Assembly: GCA_963924555.1 (NCBI GenBank)
Contig: OZ004591.1
Coordinates: 2,480,001 to 2,544,000 of the forward strand
Length of the DNA: 64,000 nt
Reading direction: 5' to 3'
Origin: Crambe crambe
Taxonomy: Eukaryota > Porifera > Demospongiae > Poecilosclerida > Crambeidae
The notes under the pieces were generated by a model, which saw only the letters and a program-made list of their open reading frames with translations, searched no databases and was not told the origin of the DNA. The position numbers were made by a program, and so were the translations under genes. The stretch's first letter is position 1. Every line of letters begins with the position of its first letter. Below are positions 31,859 to 44,539 of the stretch, piece after piece.

Positions 31859-34800
31859 TATGGAAATGGTTGTTTAGGAACTGGACCTTGAAATGTTGCA
31901 CGTATGTCCAGCATTACATCTCTACATACGTAAGTAGCCACTAGGCCCACCAGGCACATGTCCACATGGTTTCAGTGACCCTTTACCATAAGTTTTTTAT
32001 GGCATCCCAAGCATATACATGTAGTTCTCGCAGGAGTTTGAGTACCTTAATGTATGTATTCCTCAATCCCTTGCTAGACGTGTTCACAGCATACAGTGTA
32101 CTTTGCCAGCTGTAATCCTAAGTCATTCCTACCAGATAGGTATGTAGTGTGCTATGATCCTACTCAGAAGAATTCCTGGAAGTATACTTGTCCCCATCAG
32201 ATGTGCTGTAATCCTGCCCTCATCTCCTTATGAGTCTCCTTACCAGATTTCTGCACATTATTTGACAATGCAGTAATTGACTACAAGATTCATTAAATCA
32301 ATATTCCCCACTAATCCAGGCTACTATGCACCATGTGAAAGCAAAATTGGTTAAAGAGGTATCAGGCTTGCCCCACAATGCACCGCATTCGTCTAGTTAT
32401 TTTGAGGATTATGCAACATAGCACACACAGTGGTTAAGTCGTTGTGAGACTTTTGTATTACTCTCTTATATACCAGTTATGTATGTATAATCTCTCTATG
32501 TACCCATTTTGTGAAACAATCATTGTGGGTTCTTCTATACTAGTGTTGTATCAGCATCCTCTCTATACCCCTATTGTGAAACCAGCATTGTGCATACTAG
32601 TAGTCTAGTGTTGTATCATCCTCTTATGAAACCAGTTATAATGCATAAATATTCTTTCTAGACTCCTCTTGTGAGACCACCATTGTGTGTTCACTAATTA
32701 TGTCATCCTTACTTTTCCGTCTGAATTGACATGGAAATGCTCCCTACACTCCCCCTTCATTGTTCAGAGCTCTGCCTTAGAAATGTCTGTCCATACAGCT
32801 CTGATTATGTTTGTCTTCACGATTGCAATATTTAGTGTGTATAGATGCCAAAGGAGTACAGACAGAAAAGGACATCTTTTCTCTGAGTAACTGGTCACAG
32901 GATGTCTTCAGTAGTCACCATGATGTGAGTGATGCGAGTGTGTCCATGTGGATTCAATGACCCTTTACCATATAACTTTTTCCTTGCTACATACAGTACT
33001 GAATTTGTGAACTAAGCATTTGAGAAATTAACATTGCATAGTGTCCCATGACTGAATTGTCCATCTGCTATGTGACAGTTGTATCACCCTCTTGCATACC
33101 AGTTTTATCATCCATACCCTCTTTCTACCCCTCTCATGAAACCTTCATTGTGGGTTCTACTACACTAGTGTTGTATCAGCATTCTCTCTATTCCCTGTGA
33201 AATCAGCACAGTACATCAAGAGTTACTGTGGTTGGTGAGGTAAGGATATCACCCATGGTCATGCTGTTTGTGACGTCACTCATGTGATAAGCTCTCTTAC
33301 TTTTCTTCTTCTTCTTCTCTTCCTCCCATGAGGTACTTTACCTTTTTCTTTGATGGGATGAGAGAGACTAGAGGAAGGCCTGGGAACGATACATGTAGTA
33401 AAAACATTTAATTTGTGAAGTAACAACCATTCTAATTGGATTTTTCCTTGAAAATGTTAGGACAGTGTCAATACAGTGAAACCTGTCTATAGTGACCAGT
33501 GTCTATGGACACTGGGTACATGGTCTCATTATAGGGTGGTAAAATTAGACAGGTTTCACTAGTTCCATTCCATTTGAAAATCTTCACAAGATTCATTGAT
33601 CTTGTGTAAACAAGATTACGTGTACACCAACGAACTGTTCATAAACCTATGTATGTTCATGAGAATTTCAGTCCTCCTGAAAAAGGTAGCTATGGAAATT
33701 GTTATTTAGGAACTGGTCCCTGAGATGTTAACATTTATAACTACTAGTTTTATGGGTCGAGGTATGAATTACCAACGACAATACACTATTGATACTAGGC
33801 CAATGTGTTTATCATTGTATTACAGAAACGATATCCAGATTCTCCCCAGTGAAACTGATCAGAGCGGTGCTTGAATGCCACATTAAAGGATTTTAATATT
33901 CTTGTGGCTATTATTTTAACCACATGAAAGAAAAATGGGCCCATCAGAGTGGTGTTGCACCTCTCTAACACCCTTCGGGGAGAATCCTGTCAGTACCCAT
34001 AAATTAAATGATACAGTATTGAATATTCTGTGTGTAGTGTGTTTAGCTGTCTTAGGATGAGGAATTTCAATATAAAGCCCAGGATTTTTTCACCTTCTTC
34101 CCTATGACCCCTCTTAATGCGGAACTCTGTTTTCCACACAATTATCTTAGCAGTTTTCTTCACTGACTCACCCATGAAGATTGAAATTGTTGATAGAGCT
34201 TGACTGCTGGACTGGGCTTTATTTAGAAGTCTGCTTGTGATACTTGTATGGTAAGGTGGGGTAGTACATGCAAGTGTATAATGTACAACAAGTTCCACTG
34301 TACACTGACTCACTTCATTCAGAAATGTCCAGTTTGGTGGTCATGTTCAATGCTTGCTTCACATCCACACAAACAACATAGTCACTAGATTGTCAATGCT
34401 GTCACCAAATTTCAGCCAAGTAATCATGAGTTATGTCATGGAGATCTAAAGTGACTTGACTCACAGCCAGGGGTTGTATAATTATGTAGTACAATTACTA
34501 TAGGGGGAAAGGGTTTTCCCAACCCCCTTACTTCTCTGTCTGAATTGACATGCAATATATGCTCCCTACATGTTTGTCTTCATGACTGATGGTGTGTATT
34601 GATGCCAAAGGAGTACAGACAGAAGGCAAAAGGATGTCTTGTCTCTGAGGGACTGATCTCAGGATGTCTTCAGTAATGACCACGATGTAAGTGATGCGAG
34701 TGTGTTATGTAACAGCTACTATCATGTCACATGTGATTTCAATGACCCTTTACCATATAACCTTTGGTTTTTTGCATGCATGCATGCATACAGTGTACTT

Positions 34801-37077
34801 TGCCAGCTGTAATCTGGTCTCTTGACCCTTGACTTTTATTTATCCCCGCCAAAATTTCACAAGTGGTCCATCCCTACCAGATTGGTATGTGGAAGTATAC
34901 TTGTTGTAACCAGATATGTGCTGTAATCCTGCCCTCCTTACCAGATACGTGCACAGCATGCTATAGTCCTACAACTTATGACAGAACAAAGTTCCCCCCA
35001 CCAATATTCCCCACTGATCTGCACTACTATACCATGTACATAACAGCACCTGTAAGATGTGAGTACTGGTGCATGTCATGTATGTTATATGTCCTCTCAC
35101 ATGGAGTCTGAGCACTGTGAAATCCCAGGTCACCATGGAAGAGCTTTCAAAGAATAGATATTTGCAAAGTGTTCCTCTTGCATATCAGTTATATCATGCA
35201 TACTCTCTTTCTACCCTCTCATGAAACCATCGTTGTGGGTTCCGCTACACTAGTGTTGTATCACCATTCTCTCCTTACCCCTATTGTGAAACCATCATTT
35301 AGGGTTCTGCTATACTACTGTCTAGTGTTGTATCACCCTTGTGTGAAACCAGATGCATCATGCTTTCCCTCTATTGTGAAATCAGCATAGTGGTTTCTGT
35401 GTCATCAGTGTAATATTCTATCACCCTCTTGTGAGACCAGCAGTCCTCTAGTCCTCTTTAGAGACTGACATGACAAAAGATACATGTACGTAAAAGTACC
35501 CAGTAAGCACATTTAATAAGTTATTTAAGGATCTGACAGTATCTGATAGAACTGATCTCCCCCCACGTACAATAAGACTACTTTCAGTAGTCACCACCCC
35601 TCTTTATTGATTAGTTTGTGAAGCACTGTGTCTGTGTCTGTCACGGTATGCGATATTACTGCTGACCACTGGCCATTTTTCAACCATTTTTTCTCTTTGG
35701 TCAGACAATTCCAACTTTAGTCGGATATCCTGTCAGAACAAATTCAAGAAGTCACATCATATAGATACACTCAAAGAAGATAAATCACCAGCAAATGTCT
35801 GACTAAGGTTGATTTGGTCGGACAAAATGTCCTATCAAACTGAAACTCTTATTTTGCACACTGTTATCATGTTAAACATTGTCATCTGCATGAGTTGCCA
35901 GGTCACCATAAGATACTTGATGGACAAAGTCCTAGCTACTGTGAGGGACTTGTATCACCCTCTTGTGAAAAGAGTTATATGTGTATTCTCTTTATCCCCC
36001 AGACACTTATGTATAAGGGGAGGTGAGGAAGTCGAAGTAGCTGGAATGGGTACTGTTAGGACATGGTGGAGTGGCCTTGATTGTGAGGTAGTCTCATTAT
36101 AGGGTGACAGGTTTGTTCCCTATTTCCATCCTGTAGTGAACATCTGTTTAGAACCAAACACTCAGAAATCTTTATAGGATGAATGATGAATGAGGTCTAC
36201 CATGTATGATGTGAAAAGCAATGATGTTTCATAATCCCAGAAAATGTGCTCATTAGAATTTATTTCTTAAGATATAATAGCACCCTACATAGAAATTCAA
36301 TAAAGCCCCGAGGGTTCCAGGATATTTGGAAACGTCATCTTCTTCCCTATAATCTTCCACAGTATAGTTGTCCTAGCAATATTTATCAGTTTTCTACACT
36401 TGAGAAGACTGAAGTTATCGATCCATGGATAGTGACCCTTCAAAATGATTCCACCCACCTTTATGCACTGGTGATTTGACTTCATGATCTGTAAATTTTG
36501 TGTTCCAAAAAGTTATACGTACGTAGGGTGCAAGTTTGTCATATTTTTATCACCAGTCTCACTTCTAAATAGAGCATAGGCTTCACAATAGGCTCCATCT
36601 TCAGCTGGTGGACAGACAAGCCACTCTTTAAGTCAATGTATATGGAATGCTCTATTCCATACTGAGTATGGATAGCTTATGCTTTGTTTATTGGTAGATA
36701 TGTGGTTGATACATGTGGTTGTAACTGTTTGTATAACTCTACACTTTTAATTAACTCTAAGTGTAGCCATGGTACAGTTTACTTAGGCTCTATTCAATTT
36801 GATGCATCCCCTGGAAGTCTTATCTGAGCACTGGTATCACCCTCTTCTGAAACCAATTCTCCATGAATTGTGGGTTCTGTGATATGAATTCCTTGATCAA
36901 CTAACTTCAGTGATTCAGTTGTGTTGTGTATGTTCCCTCTCAATGTGGACTCCATGGTGATATGAAATGACATGGACACATGTTTCCATGTCCTGATTCA
37001 TTTCTATAATAGGACACTCTTCCAGGACACTCCACTAAGTGTCTGCATGAGAGATTCCACACCCTCTTTTTGATGTA
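31859..37077. other. Degenerate tandem copies of the module family
   Basis: This is a patchwork of decayed copies of the units seen at 28.4-31.9 kb. At 34203-34450 it repeats 28463-28720 almost exactly, from TGCTGGACTGGGCTTTATTT to the codons for SYVMEI. No open gene can be supported. Confidence 0.4.
33474..33560. mobile_element. 87-bp MITE with CAGTGAAACC ends
   Basis: The left CAGTGAAACCTGTCTATAG and the right ATTAGACAGGTTTCACT form an imperfect inverted repeat. A left half also starts at 31009 inside a duplicated flank. No clear target duplication. Confidence 0.55.
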
Positions 37078-37290
37078 TTGAGTAAACCTTTATGCAGTAG
37101 TAGTATTATGTGTATACCTTTACAACCTCTGGACAACCAGCAAGTTCTACAGGAACTCCATGTACCATCCCCACCAGATAGGTATGTAATGTGCTATGAT
37201 CCTACTCAGAAGAATTCCTGGAAGTATACTTGTCCCCATCAGATACGTGCTGTAATCCTGCCCTCATCTCCTTCTCCTTACCAGATACAG
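37078..37290 (+). pseudogene. RRP1 exon-9-like fragment and module remnant
   Basis: At about 37116-37165 the sequence encodes QPLDNQQVLQELHV, matching RRP1 exon 9 (QPLDNHQVLQKLHV). It runs into DRYVMCYDPTQKNSWKYTCP, a phrase repeated at about 29757, 32136 and 34880. It is a third, separate trace of RRP1 in the spacer. Confidence 0.55.
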
Positions 37291-37959
37291 AATCCCTTGA
37301 CTACACTTCTCCACATTGTCTGACATTGTAGTAGGTAATATTTGTAGACTCATTGAGACTTCCCCATCAATATTCCCCATAATCCGAGCTACTATGAATA
37401 CCATGTGAAAGCATTGCATTTTTCCTTTTGATTAGTGCATGCCTTGAACCATTGTAGGACTCTTACTCTTATCTTGCCATTGTTAATTTTTTTTCCTTCG
37501 CTGTCATTTTTGTTACCTTATTATTTGTGGATACTAAGACTTAGTGGTTTGGTGGGTGCTTATATTTAGTTTTAGAAGATACAGCCACCAATTCTTCATA
37601 ATAAGAGTTCTACTGATTTGTATGGCTGTCCTGATTGTGGTTTTTTGTTGTCGTTGGTGTTGCAATAATTCTCCATCTTCTTCATAACTTTAATCGAATG
37701 ACTTCATAATTACCTTCTTGTAAAATGTTAAATTTAGTACCCCCACCCCCCCCCCCCCCCAGACTGAATCTTCCCCCACCCCCTTATTGTCTAGAACTCA
37801 TCCTTTGAAGCATTTCTGAATACAACCCCGAGGGAGATCCCCTCTACAGTATGTATACTTGTTAGCAAAACTCTCAAATCCGATAGAACTGCCAAAACTA
37901 ATGCAGAATCACATCAATTCTCTATCAGTTATGTCCTGACATGTACGTACGTGCATCTT

Positions 37960-38335
37960 GGTTCTTGCTTTAAATCACCCTCTTGTGAACCAGTTGCATA
38001 TTCTCTCTACACTCTGTTTTGATACCAGCATTGTGGTTCACTGACAGTTTTACCTTGTGAAACTAGTTCCATAATGCATTCTCTCTATGTCCCCTTGTGA
38101 AACCAGCATTAGACTAGTGTTGTACCACCCTCTTGTGAAACCAGTTCCATCATGCATTCTCTCTAAACCAGCATTAGACTAGTGTTGTACTACCCTCTTA
38201 TGAAACCAGTTCCATCATGCATTCTCTCTAAACACTAGTGTTGTATGACCCTCTTGTGAAACCAGTTCCATCATGCATTCTCTCTATGCAACCAGCATTA
38301 GACTATCATCCTCTTGTGAAACCAGTTCCAGCAAT
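37960..38335. repeat. Degenerate minisatellite
   Basis: At least five tandem units of roughly 55-70 bases built on CACCCTCTTGTGAAACCAG, TTCCATCATGCATTCTCTCT and ACTAGTGTTGTA. Single diverged units are scattered at 30.8, 31.5, 32.5-32.7, 33.1 and 35.2-35.45 kb. Confidence 0.8.
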
Positions 38336-38569
38336 CATAATCTTCTTTTTCCTTGAAAATGTTTTGATGATGGCAATAGATATGTCATTGTTTGTGTGCC
38401 TAAGAGCTGGCCTTACACTATTTTCTGTAACCACCCTTGGGACAGGAAAGTGGTATAGATGCTGTTAGGACATGCATAATGGCCTTATGTAAAAGTTCCC
38501 TGTTTTCATCTCGTAGTAGATTAATCTGAAACATGCCACTCAGATATTGTCTTGTATGCCATATTTTCC

Positions 38570-39000
38570 ATGAAAGAGTTATGAACAGAAAACGCTACTA
38601 GTTTGGAACCCATGAAAACTCCATAAAAACTTGTATAAAAATCATTTTTCATGTGTTGTACCCCATGAAACATTAACATTTCATAGCACGAGTGTATGTG
38701 AAAAAGGAATCCAAAGGCTGTGAAAAAAATTTTTTCATATGATTTTCATGTCCTTTTCATGGCCATTCTATTTTCATGAGAAAAAATTTCACGTGGTTTT
38801 CATAACTATTTTTCTTCATGAAAAAATTATTGTGGGTGATTTCATAGGTCCGTTTCATGTCTCTTTAGTGGGCAATAAACTGAATTTTAACCTAAAAATT
38901 CTAGTTCCCAAAGAACTGACACCATAAAATGTTATGTTCATTGCTTACGTAAAATAAAAAAATAAGAAAAAAATTGTGAATGTTTCATGAAAATTTGTCA
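38570..39000. repeat. CATGAAAA/TTTTCATG-rich low-complexity tract
   Basis: TTTTCATG and its inverse complement CATGAAAA recur about a dozen times with irregular spacing. They give many small palindromes but no clear array or transposon ends. Unique in the window. Confidence 0.55.
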
Positions 39001-39228
39001 CCTTCTTCACTATGACCCATCTGTTTTTCTTTTTTCGGCAACTAAAATCACTAATGTAGATTGATCTATAGATAGAGTTTGAGTCCTCAAACACCACCAC
39101 TTTTAATGCACTGGTAATTTAATTATATATAAGGTACAAGTTGGTCAAATTTTTGTGGTATTTTTATCACTTACCATCTAGTCTAACTTCCAAATAGAGC
39201 ACAGGCTTCGCAATAAGCACTTCTTTAT

Positions 39229-39600
39229 GCAGTACCAGTGTCATCAAGTGCATTGAAGTCAACCTCTGGACAACTAGCAAGTTCTACACAGAAACTCCAT
39301 GTAAGTAGGTAATCTTTATGTATACCAAAGAATCAAGCTTAAGAAAGATTGTCTCCTCTCTGTAAAGGTTGATTGTGACTCGCTGTCTGAGAAGCTGAGG
39401 AACTATGTAGGCACATTTGGGAAGAACAGGATACGATTTCGTGAGGTAAAAAGTTAATGTTGAGTATTTGATTTGATTGCAACCTTTTTAATCAGGTATG
39501 ATTGACGAATAAAGAAGTAACTCAACAATAATATGACATCTACTTTCACCAAGAAGGAAAGTGAACAAGAATGACAGTGACTATTTGTACAATAATATTA
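39229..39600 (+). pseudogene. RRP1: RRP1 3' fragment, third copy
   Basis: Exon 9-like 39229-39301 (ends CCAT/GTAAGT), exon 10-like 39369-39446 (VDCDSLSEKLRNY then GKNRIRF) and a degenerate exon 11 near 39535-39580 (CACCAAGAAGGAAAG). It is more diverged than A is from B, so it comes from an older RRP1 duplication. It lies just left of copy B. Confidence 0.75.
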
Positions 39601-41049
39601 TTGATACATAATTATTCAGAAGAAAGAAAAGCAAACATTATCACCCAATGAAAATGAAAAAAGAGTAAAGATTGATAGCCACCTAATGTCTATGTACATT
39701 ACTGGTCTCTGTCAGTCAGTGACTTCCCTGGCACAACACACATCAGCTTGTAACTGGATGAGCCACTCCACAACTATACAGATATAAGAACAGTGAATGC
39801 ATGGTAGGTAAAGGGTCACCACTACAAGCATTAACAGTAGTATTTAACAACATTCCCAACGTGGGTAAAGCACATAGTGGGTCCCATGGTAGTATGGTAG
39901 GTAAAGGGTTCTCACTATAACAGCGAAAAATCTACAACTTGTAACAGGTCTGGACTGCCCCACATACCAGTTATGACCAGTACACCAGTCTGTAACGGGT
40001 CAGTAAAATCTACAAGTCTGTAACCGGTCCATATTTTTGGACTGTATCAGACCTGCTGCCCCACCAACTGCCTACAGTACAGACCAAAAATTGGTATTTC
40101 TGGTGCCTAGGGTTTACCGATTTTTGTTCTGTTACATGTACCTGTTACAGGCTGCTTACAAGTTGTAGCTGTGAACATACAGTGTCTCAATGATCACTGG
40201 CAATGGATGACATTGAGCCACCACCACCCTCTCCATGAAGCCACGAAGGGAAAGGAGGAATTGGTTCAACCACCATTCCTAAAGTAAACCTGTTTGTAGG
40301 CTGGGACTAACAGGTAAGGGATTTGGTGTTGGTTTGGGGAAGCAGTGGACCACTAGAAGTAACAGTCCATTCATGTTTGGATGAACTATAATGAGACACA
40401 CTAGGATGGATAACTCTCATGATGAACCTCATGAAACACTAGGACAACTCACCAAGAGAATACACTAAACAGTCCTGAAAAATCTGTTTGCTGAGGTAGA
40501 CATTGACATCTTGAGGTACAGCTACACAGTTCACATACAAAGAAAGTGATCAATCTGGTAAAGGGTCACTACTCTCAAAAACAATATGTATGAACTTCCA
40601 ACATTAGTAGTGGACAACACCCAATGCCCTTCCATGATACTCACTATAACATACACATAGTAGTATTATACTCATACAGTGGAATTTTATTCCATGGGTG
40701 TATCTCACGGTAGGTAAAGGGTCTTCACTACTACATACACACAAGAGGGGGACTCGTTACTATCATGAACCTTAAATTTTATGTGACCATGTTAAGGTAA
40801 TCCTTTATAGGGGGCCTGGTATATGTGATCTCACGGGAGCATAGAATTGACCCAGAACCAACCCATGAGACGTGTGCAGTATGTAAAATTATTACAACAC
40901 TTAGCGAGGATGTAACAACTCATACATCACAAAGGATGTTCACTTGAGGTCAATAGGAATATTGATGTGAATAGTTAGTCATGTGACCATGTACTGTTTA
41001 TTGGAGCTTCTGGAGGTTAATTATTATTAATTACATATCTCACTCACAT

Positions 41050-42525
41050 CAGTTCTTCCAGTGTAGGATCATATGCACTTCTTCTCCTGTTCCTGCCGAG
41101 TATGCAAAGGTACACTGGGCATGTTGTATGTTAACAATGCAAGAAGTCTGGATACACAATTCCTACAATTCTCCCTTTAGTTTCTTAGTGTCTGGTGGTT
41201 TGTGTTCAGTGTTCTCCTTCAAGTACTCACTGAGAGCGTTCACTGCCTTGAAACGATGGGATATTGTGTTCTTGACTTCAGAGTCCAATTCTGCATCCCT
41301 TGGGTTGGAATATGGGGTCCCAGCCAAAGTCAGGAGGTCCCCGAGCTTGAACTATTTGTCCCTGTATCACAAAAACAAACAAAACAAGCAAATAAAAGAT
41401 AAAACAAAAATCAAACAATCACTTCCATTTTGACATGAATGTGTTCTTTTGGGGTCATAGGCATGTTATACTTAGCAACAGAGTCTCGATACTAGTGGAG
41501 ACTAGAATGTTCGTGACAAATGGAGTAGATAGTGTAAGGGGATATCCTTATAAGGACACCATTAGCGAATCTCCAGCACTCACATCAGTTCTTCCAGTAA
41601 ATAAGATCACTTCTTCTCCAATTCATGCGGAGTATGCAAAGGTACACTGGGCATATGCAGACTTGTCTGGGTAGGCTGCTAACAGGTTATTCAGACCTAC
41701 CAATTAACAATACAAAAATATTTGGTAAAGGGTTAACAATGTCGAGTTTTTAAGTCACTCTTTGAGTACTCACCTTGATGACCCAGTTAAAAAAAAAAAT
41801 TAAAAAAAAAAGATTCTGAATGATAATGATACGGATAATCATTACGAAAAAGATGACCTGGAATAGGACATGATGCTCTACAAAGGGCAACCCAAATGTT
41901 CACTTCCAATAGTGCTAATACATTTTTAGAGGACATCTTTAAAATGGCTGTCCCCAGTGAGTGTGTCTTTATTCAGAGGATCCCACTGTATACAAATGTG
42001 GGAGGTTCCACTGTAATCCTTGCATAGAGTTACGTCATAGAGTTAGAGGTACGTGGCCCCATTTCAGTGGTCCCAGTACATACAATACATACATACATAT
42101 ATACACACATGTATGGACCAGGGAGACCATTCAGAGCATTGAAACACAAACAGGTGTCTTCTGTGATGACAGGACCCTCTATCTGCCATTGTAACACAAT
42201 AATCAAAATCAATATGCAAATGACATGATGGAATGATTACCGACTGAGCAGCTATTTTGCACTTTTCTTTGGCAATGTCCTCTGGCTCACCTTGGAGCTC
42301 AGGTACTGCAATCAAATTGAGCTCAATCAACATAGCACAAGCATTAATAGCTACTTACAGTCCACATCTTTACTGATGAGTTGCCAAGGGAACTTCTCAC
42401 CTAGAATGGCTTTGACCTACAGAGGGATAGTTGCATGACTTCAAATATTACACACCATATTTACTCACTTCTTCAAGCTTTTTAGGGTTACCTGTGACAA
42501 ATGTCAACCTCTTTGTTACACTCAT
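41050..42525 (-). pseudogene. ITPA: ITPA pseudogene, copy B, with stray exon
   Basis: Same exons as copy A, with the start ATG at 42525. Exon 1 has the better donor GTGAGT. Exon 6 (41696-41584) is better kept: LLAAYPDKSAYAQCTFAYSA can be read before the same TGA. The terminal exon, down to 41163, lacks 14 bases within the [10 protein letters not shown] region, so its frame shifts. The exon-5 and TGA lesions are shared with A, while the terminal-exon deletion is private to B. Stray exon 6 at about 41050-41120 is kept too. Unless a good copy exists elsewhere, ITPA activity would be missing from this locus. Confidence 0.83.
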
Positions 42526-42618
42526 GATTTTTGACATGAGTAACCCCTTTACCAATGCAGATCAAGGAATATGGAAAAGGTCGTTTAGCTAGCCAGTACG
42601 CGCATATGCGCATGCAGC
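42526..42618. promoter_or_regulatory. Compact divergent ITPA/RRP1 promoter region
   Basis: Only about 93 bases separate the ITPA ATG (minus strand) from the RRP1 ATG (plus strand) in copy B. The RRP1 side is rich in CGCG and GCGC (CGCGCATATGCGCATGCAGC). In copy A this interval holds the 17-bp-repeat insertion. A shared promoter is inferred from spacing alone. Confidence 0.5.
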
Positions 42619-43703
42619 ATGGCAGCGCGCGCAGAGCATGTAATTGTGATGTGGTTTTAATTATAGCGACCTTTACCTAAGAGTTGGCCATGTACCCTAG
42701 AGGAAAGATTTGCTCAAAAACTTGCTAGTAACGACCTATCAGTCCGGAACAGAGCCCTAAAAAGATTAAGCAAGTGGATAAAGGCTAGATCAGCTCTAGA
42801 AGATGGTAAATCCTTATAACTTCTTTAAAAAGCACGTGTCAAGTATCTTTTCGTGCACGTAGGATTTACGGAGATGGAACTGCTAAAATTGTGGAAGGGT
42901 TTGCACGTTTGTATGAGGCACTCAGACAAACCATTAGTTCAGGTATGCACCCCCAGTAGTCATGTGATTACTATTGACCCCATTATCTGGTCATATGACT
43001 CCAAAAGGAGGAACTTGCAGTGAATATTGCGAAAATCATTCATATCTTCGAAATCAAGGAAAGAGGTATGTAAGTCCCCTCCTACACTATATTTGTATCT
43101 TCTGTTTGTTCTTGCTCTGATCCTCTTGTCTTCCCATGTACTCCCACACCCTCCCTCTCTCACCATTGCCTCCATTATCTGGCTCCCATCCATATTATAT
43201 CCTCTTCCCTTCCCCCTCTCACCTTTTCATCATGTGGGAAAGGAGGGAGGATGATTTTATAATTATTATCACTATCACAGCTCTCCAGTTTGTGTCGACT
43301 TTCTTCACTACAATATCTCGGGAGTGGCTTGGAATAGATCGTCTCAGATTGGACAAGTTCTACATGGTATGATAAAAAATGCTATTGTTGACCCCAAACC
43401 CCTCTGTTTTATCCCACGTGATCCTGAACCCCTCTGTTTTATCCCACATGACACCAAACCCTTCTGTTTTATCCCTTCACAGTTGATCCGTAAAGTGGTG
43501 CACCACTGCTTCAAATTCTTACAAGAAGAAAAGTGGAGTGAAGAGTAAGCAAAAGCCTAATAACAATTCTAATAAGCTTTATTAGTGATTATCACTTAGT
43601 GTGATATTATTTAGACTTGTGAAGAATTTCTTAAGATTGATGTCAGAAAGTCCTCTTGGGCAGGAGGTGAATTTATTATTATTATTACTATTATTATTAT
43701 TAC

Positions 43704-43734
<31 letters not shown>

Positions 43735-44539
43735 TTTTTTTTTGGGGGGGGGGGGTGGAGGGGAAGCAGGTTCATGCTGCATAATTAACTTTTCTAATTA
43801 ATGCCCAGGCATGTCTTGGAGTTCAGCTGCATGTGTTGGAAGTGTACTTATCAGAGCTACTGTCAGCGGTTGCTACTAGCAACTGTCCTGGGACCGATTT
43901 ACTTGGACCATGTTTCACTCTGTTGGCTAACACCACCAAGTAAGACTTCTGAGTGTTGCATGTGTAAGTGAGGGTACAAACCCTCTTGCAACTCCAGTGA
44001 CCCAGAACCCACAATGCTGGTATCATACATGTTTTCACATGTAGAGTGTGATACAATTATGAGTATACATGTACCTTGAGTATACATGTACCTTGTGTAT
44101 ACACTTCAATGCAGTAATTATAATAGTGTTTTATACAGTACCAGTATTATTGAATGTATTGAGGTCAACATCATACAACCTCTGGACAACCACCAAGTTC
44201 TACAGAAACTCCATGTACGTAAGTACGTAGGTCCTAAACCATCTTCATTGTGTATAATATGTAAAGTAATGAAGCTTTAGAAAGAGTTCTCTCCTCTCTG
44301 TAAAGGTTGATTGTGACTCACTGTCTGAGAAGCTGAGAAATTTAGCCATCAATAGAAACACAGTTGGAAAGAACAGGAAAAGACTCTACACACTTTGCAA
44401 GAGGTTAATTACATACCAAAATAATGTTGAGTAGCTGGTTAACTATCTCTTCAGATTTTCAGACATGAATGAAGAGGTGATGGAAGATCTACCTCCACCA
44501 AGAAAGAAAGCAAAAAGGAAGAAACAATCAAGACAGTGA
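42619..44539 (+). CDS. RRP1: Ribosomal RNA processing protein 1 (RRP1/Nop52)
   Basis: Nucleolar protein needed for maturation of large-subunit rRNA. Eleven exons give an uninterrupted 295-aa protein with all phases consistent: 42619-42639, 42667-42805, 42863-42942, 43008-43065, 43281-43366, 43483-43544, 43615-43666, 43809-43939, 44139-44214, 44306-44403 and 44455-44539. Family hallmarks: FAQKLASNDLSVRNRALKRL, KLWKGLHVCM, SDKPLVQEELA, REWLGIDRLRLDKFYM, KNRKRLYTLCKRF, and a lysine-rich C-terminal KKAKRKKQSRQ (nucleolar signal type). It is shorter than vertebrate RRP1 because the acidic/basic tail is brief. Exon 1 encodes only MAARAEH and is the least certain exon. The A copy and the 39-kb fragment are broken, so this is the only complete copy here. 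Confidence 0.9.
43674..43757. repeat. (ATT)n tract followed by T and G runs, RRP1 intron 7
   Basis: About 20 ATT/ACT units, then about 10 T and about 12 G. It lies immediately downstream of the exon-7 donor. Confidence 0.9.

Noticed and set aside
43601-43801. Long leucine-rich frame over the ATT tract
   Set aside because: It arises from translating the microsatellite and G-run. The real coding content is RRP1 exon 7 at 43615-43666.
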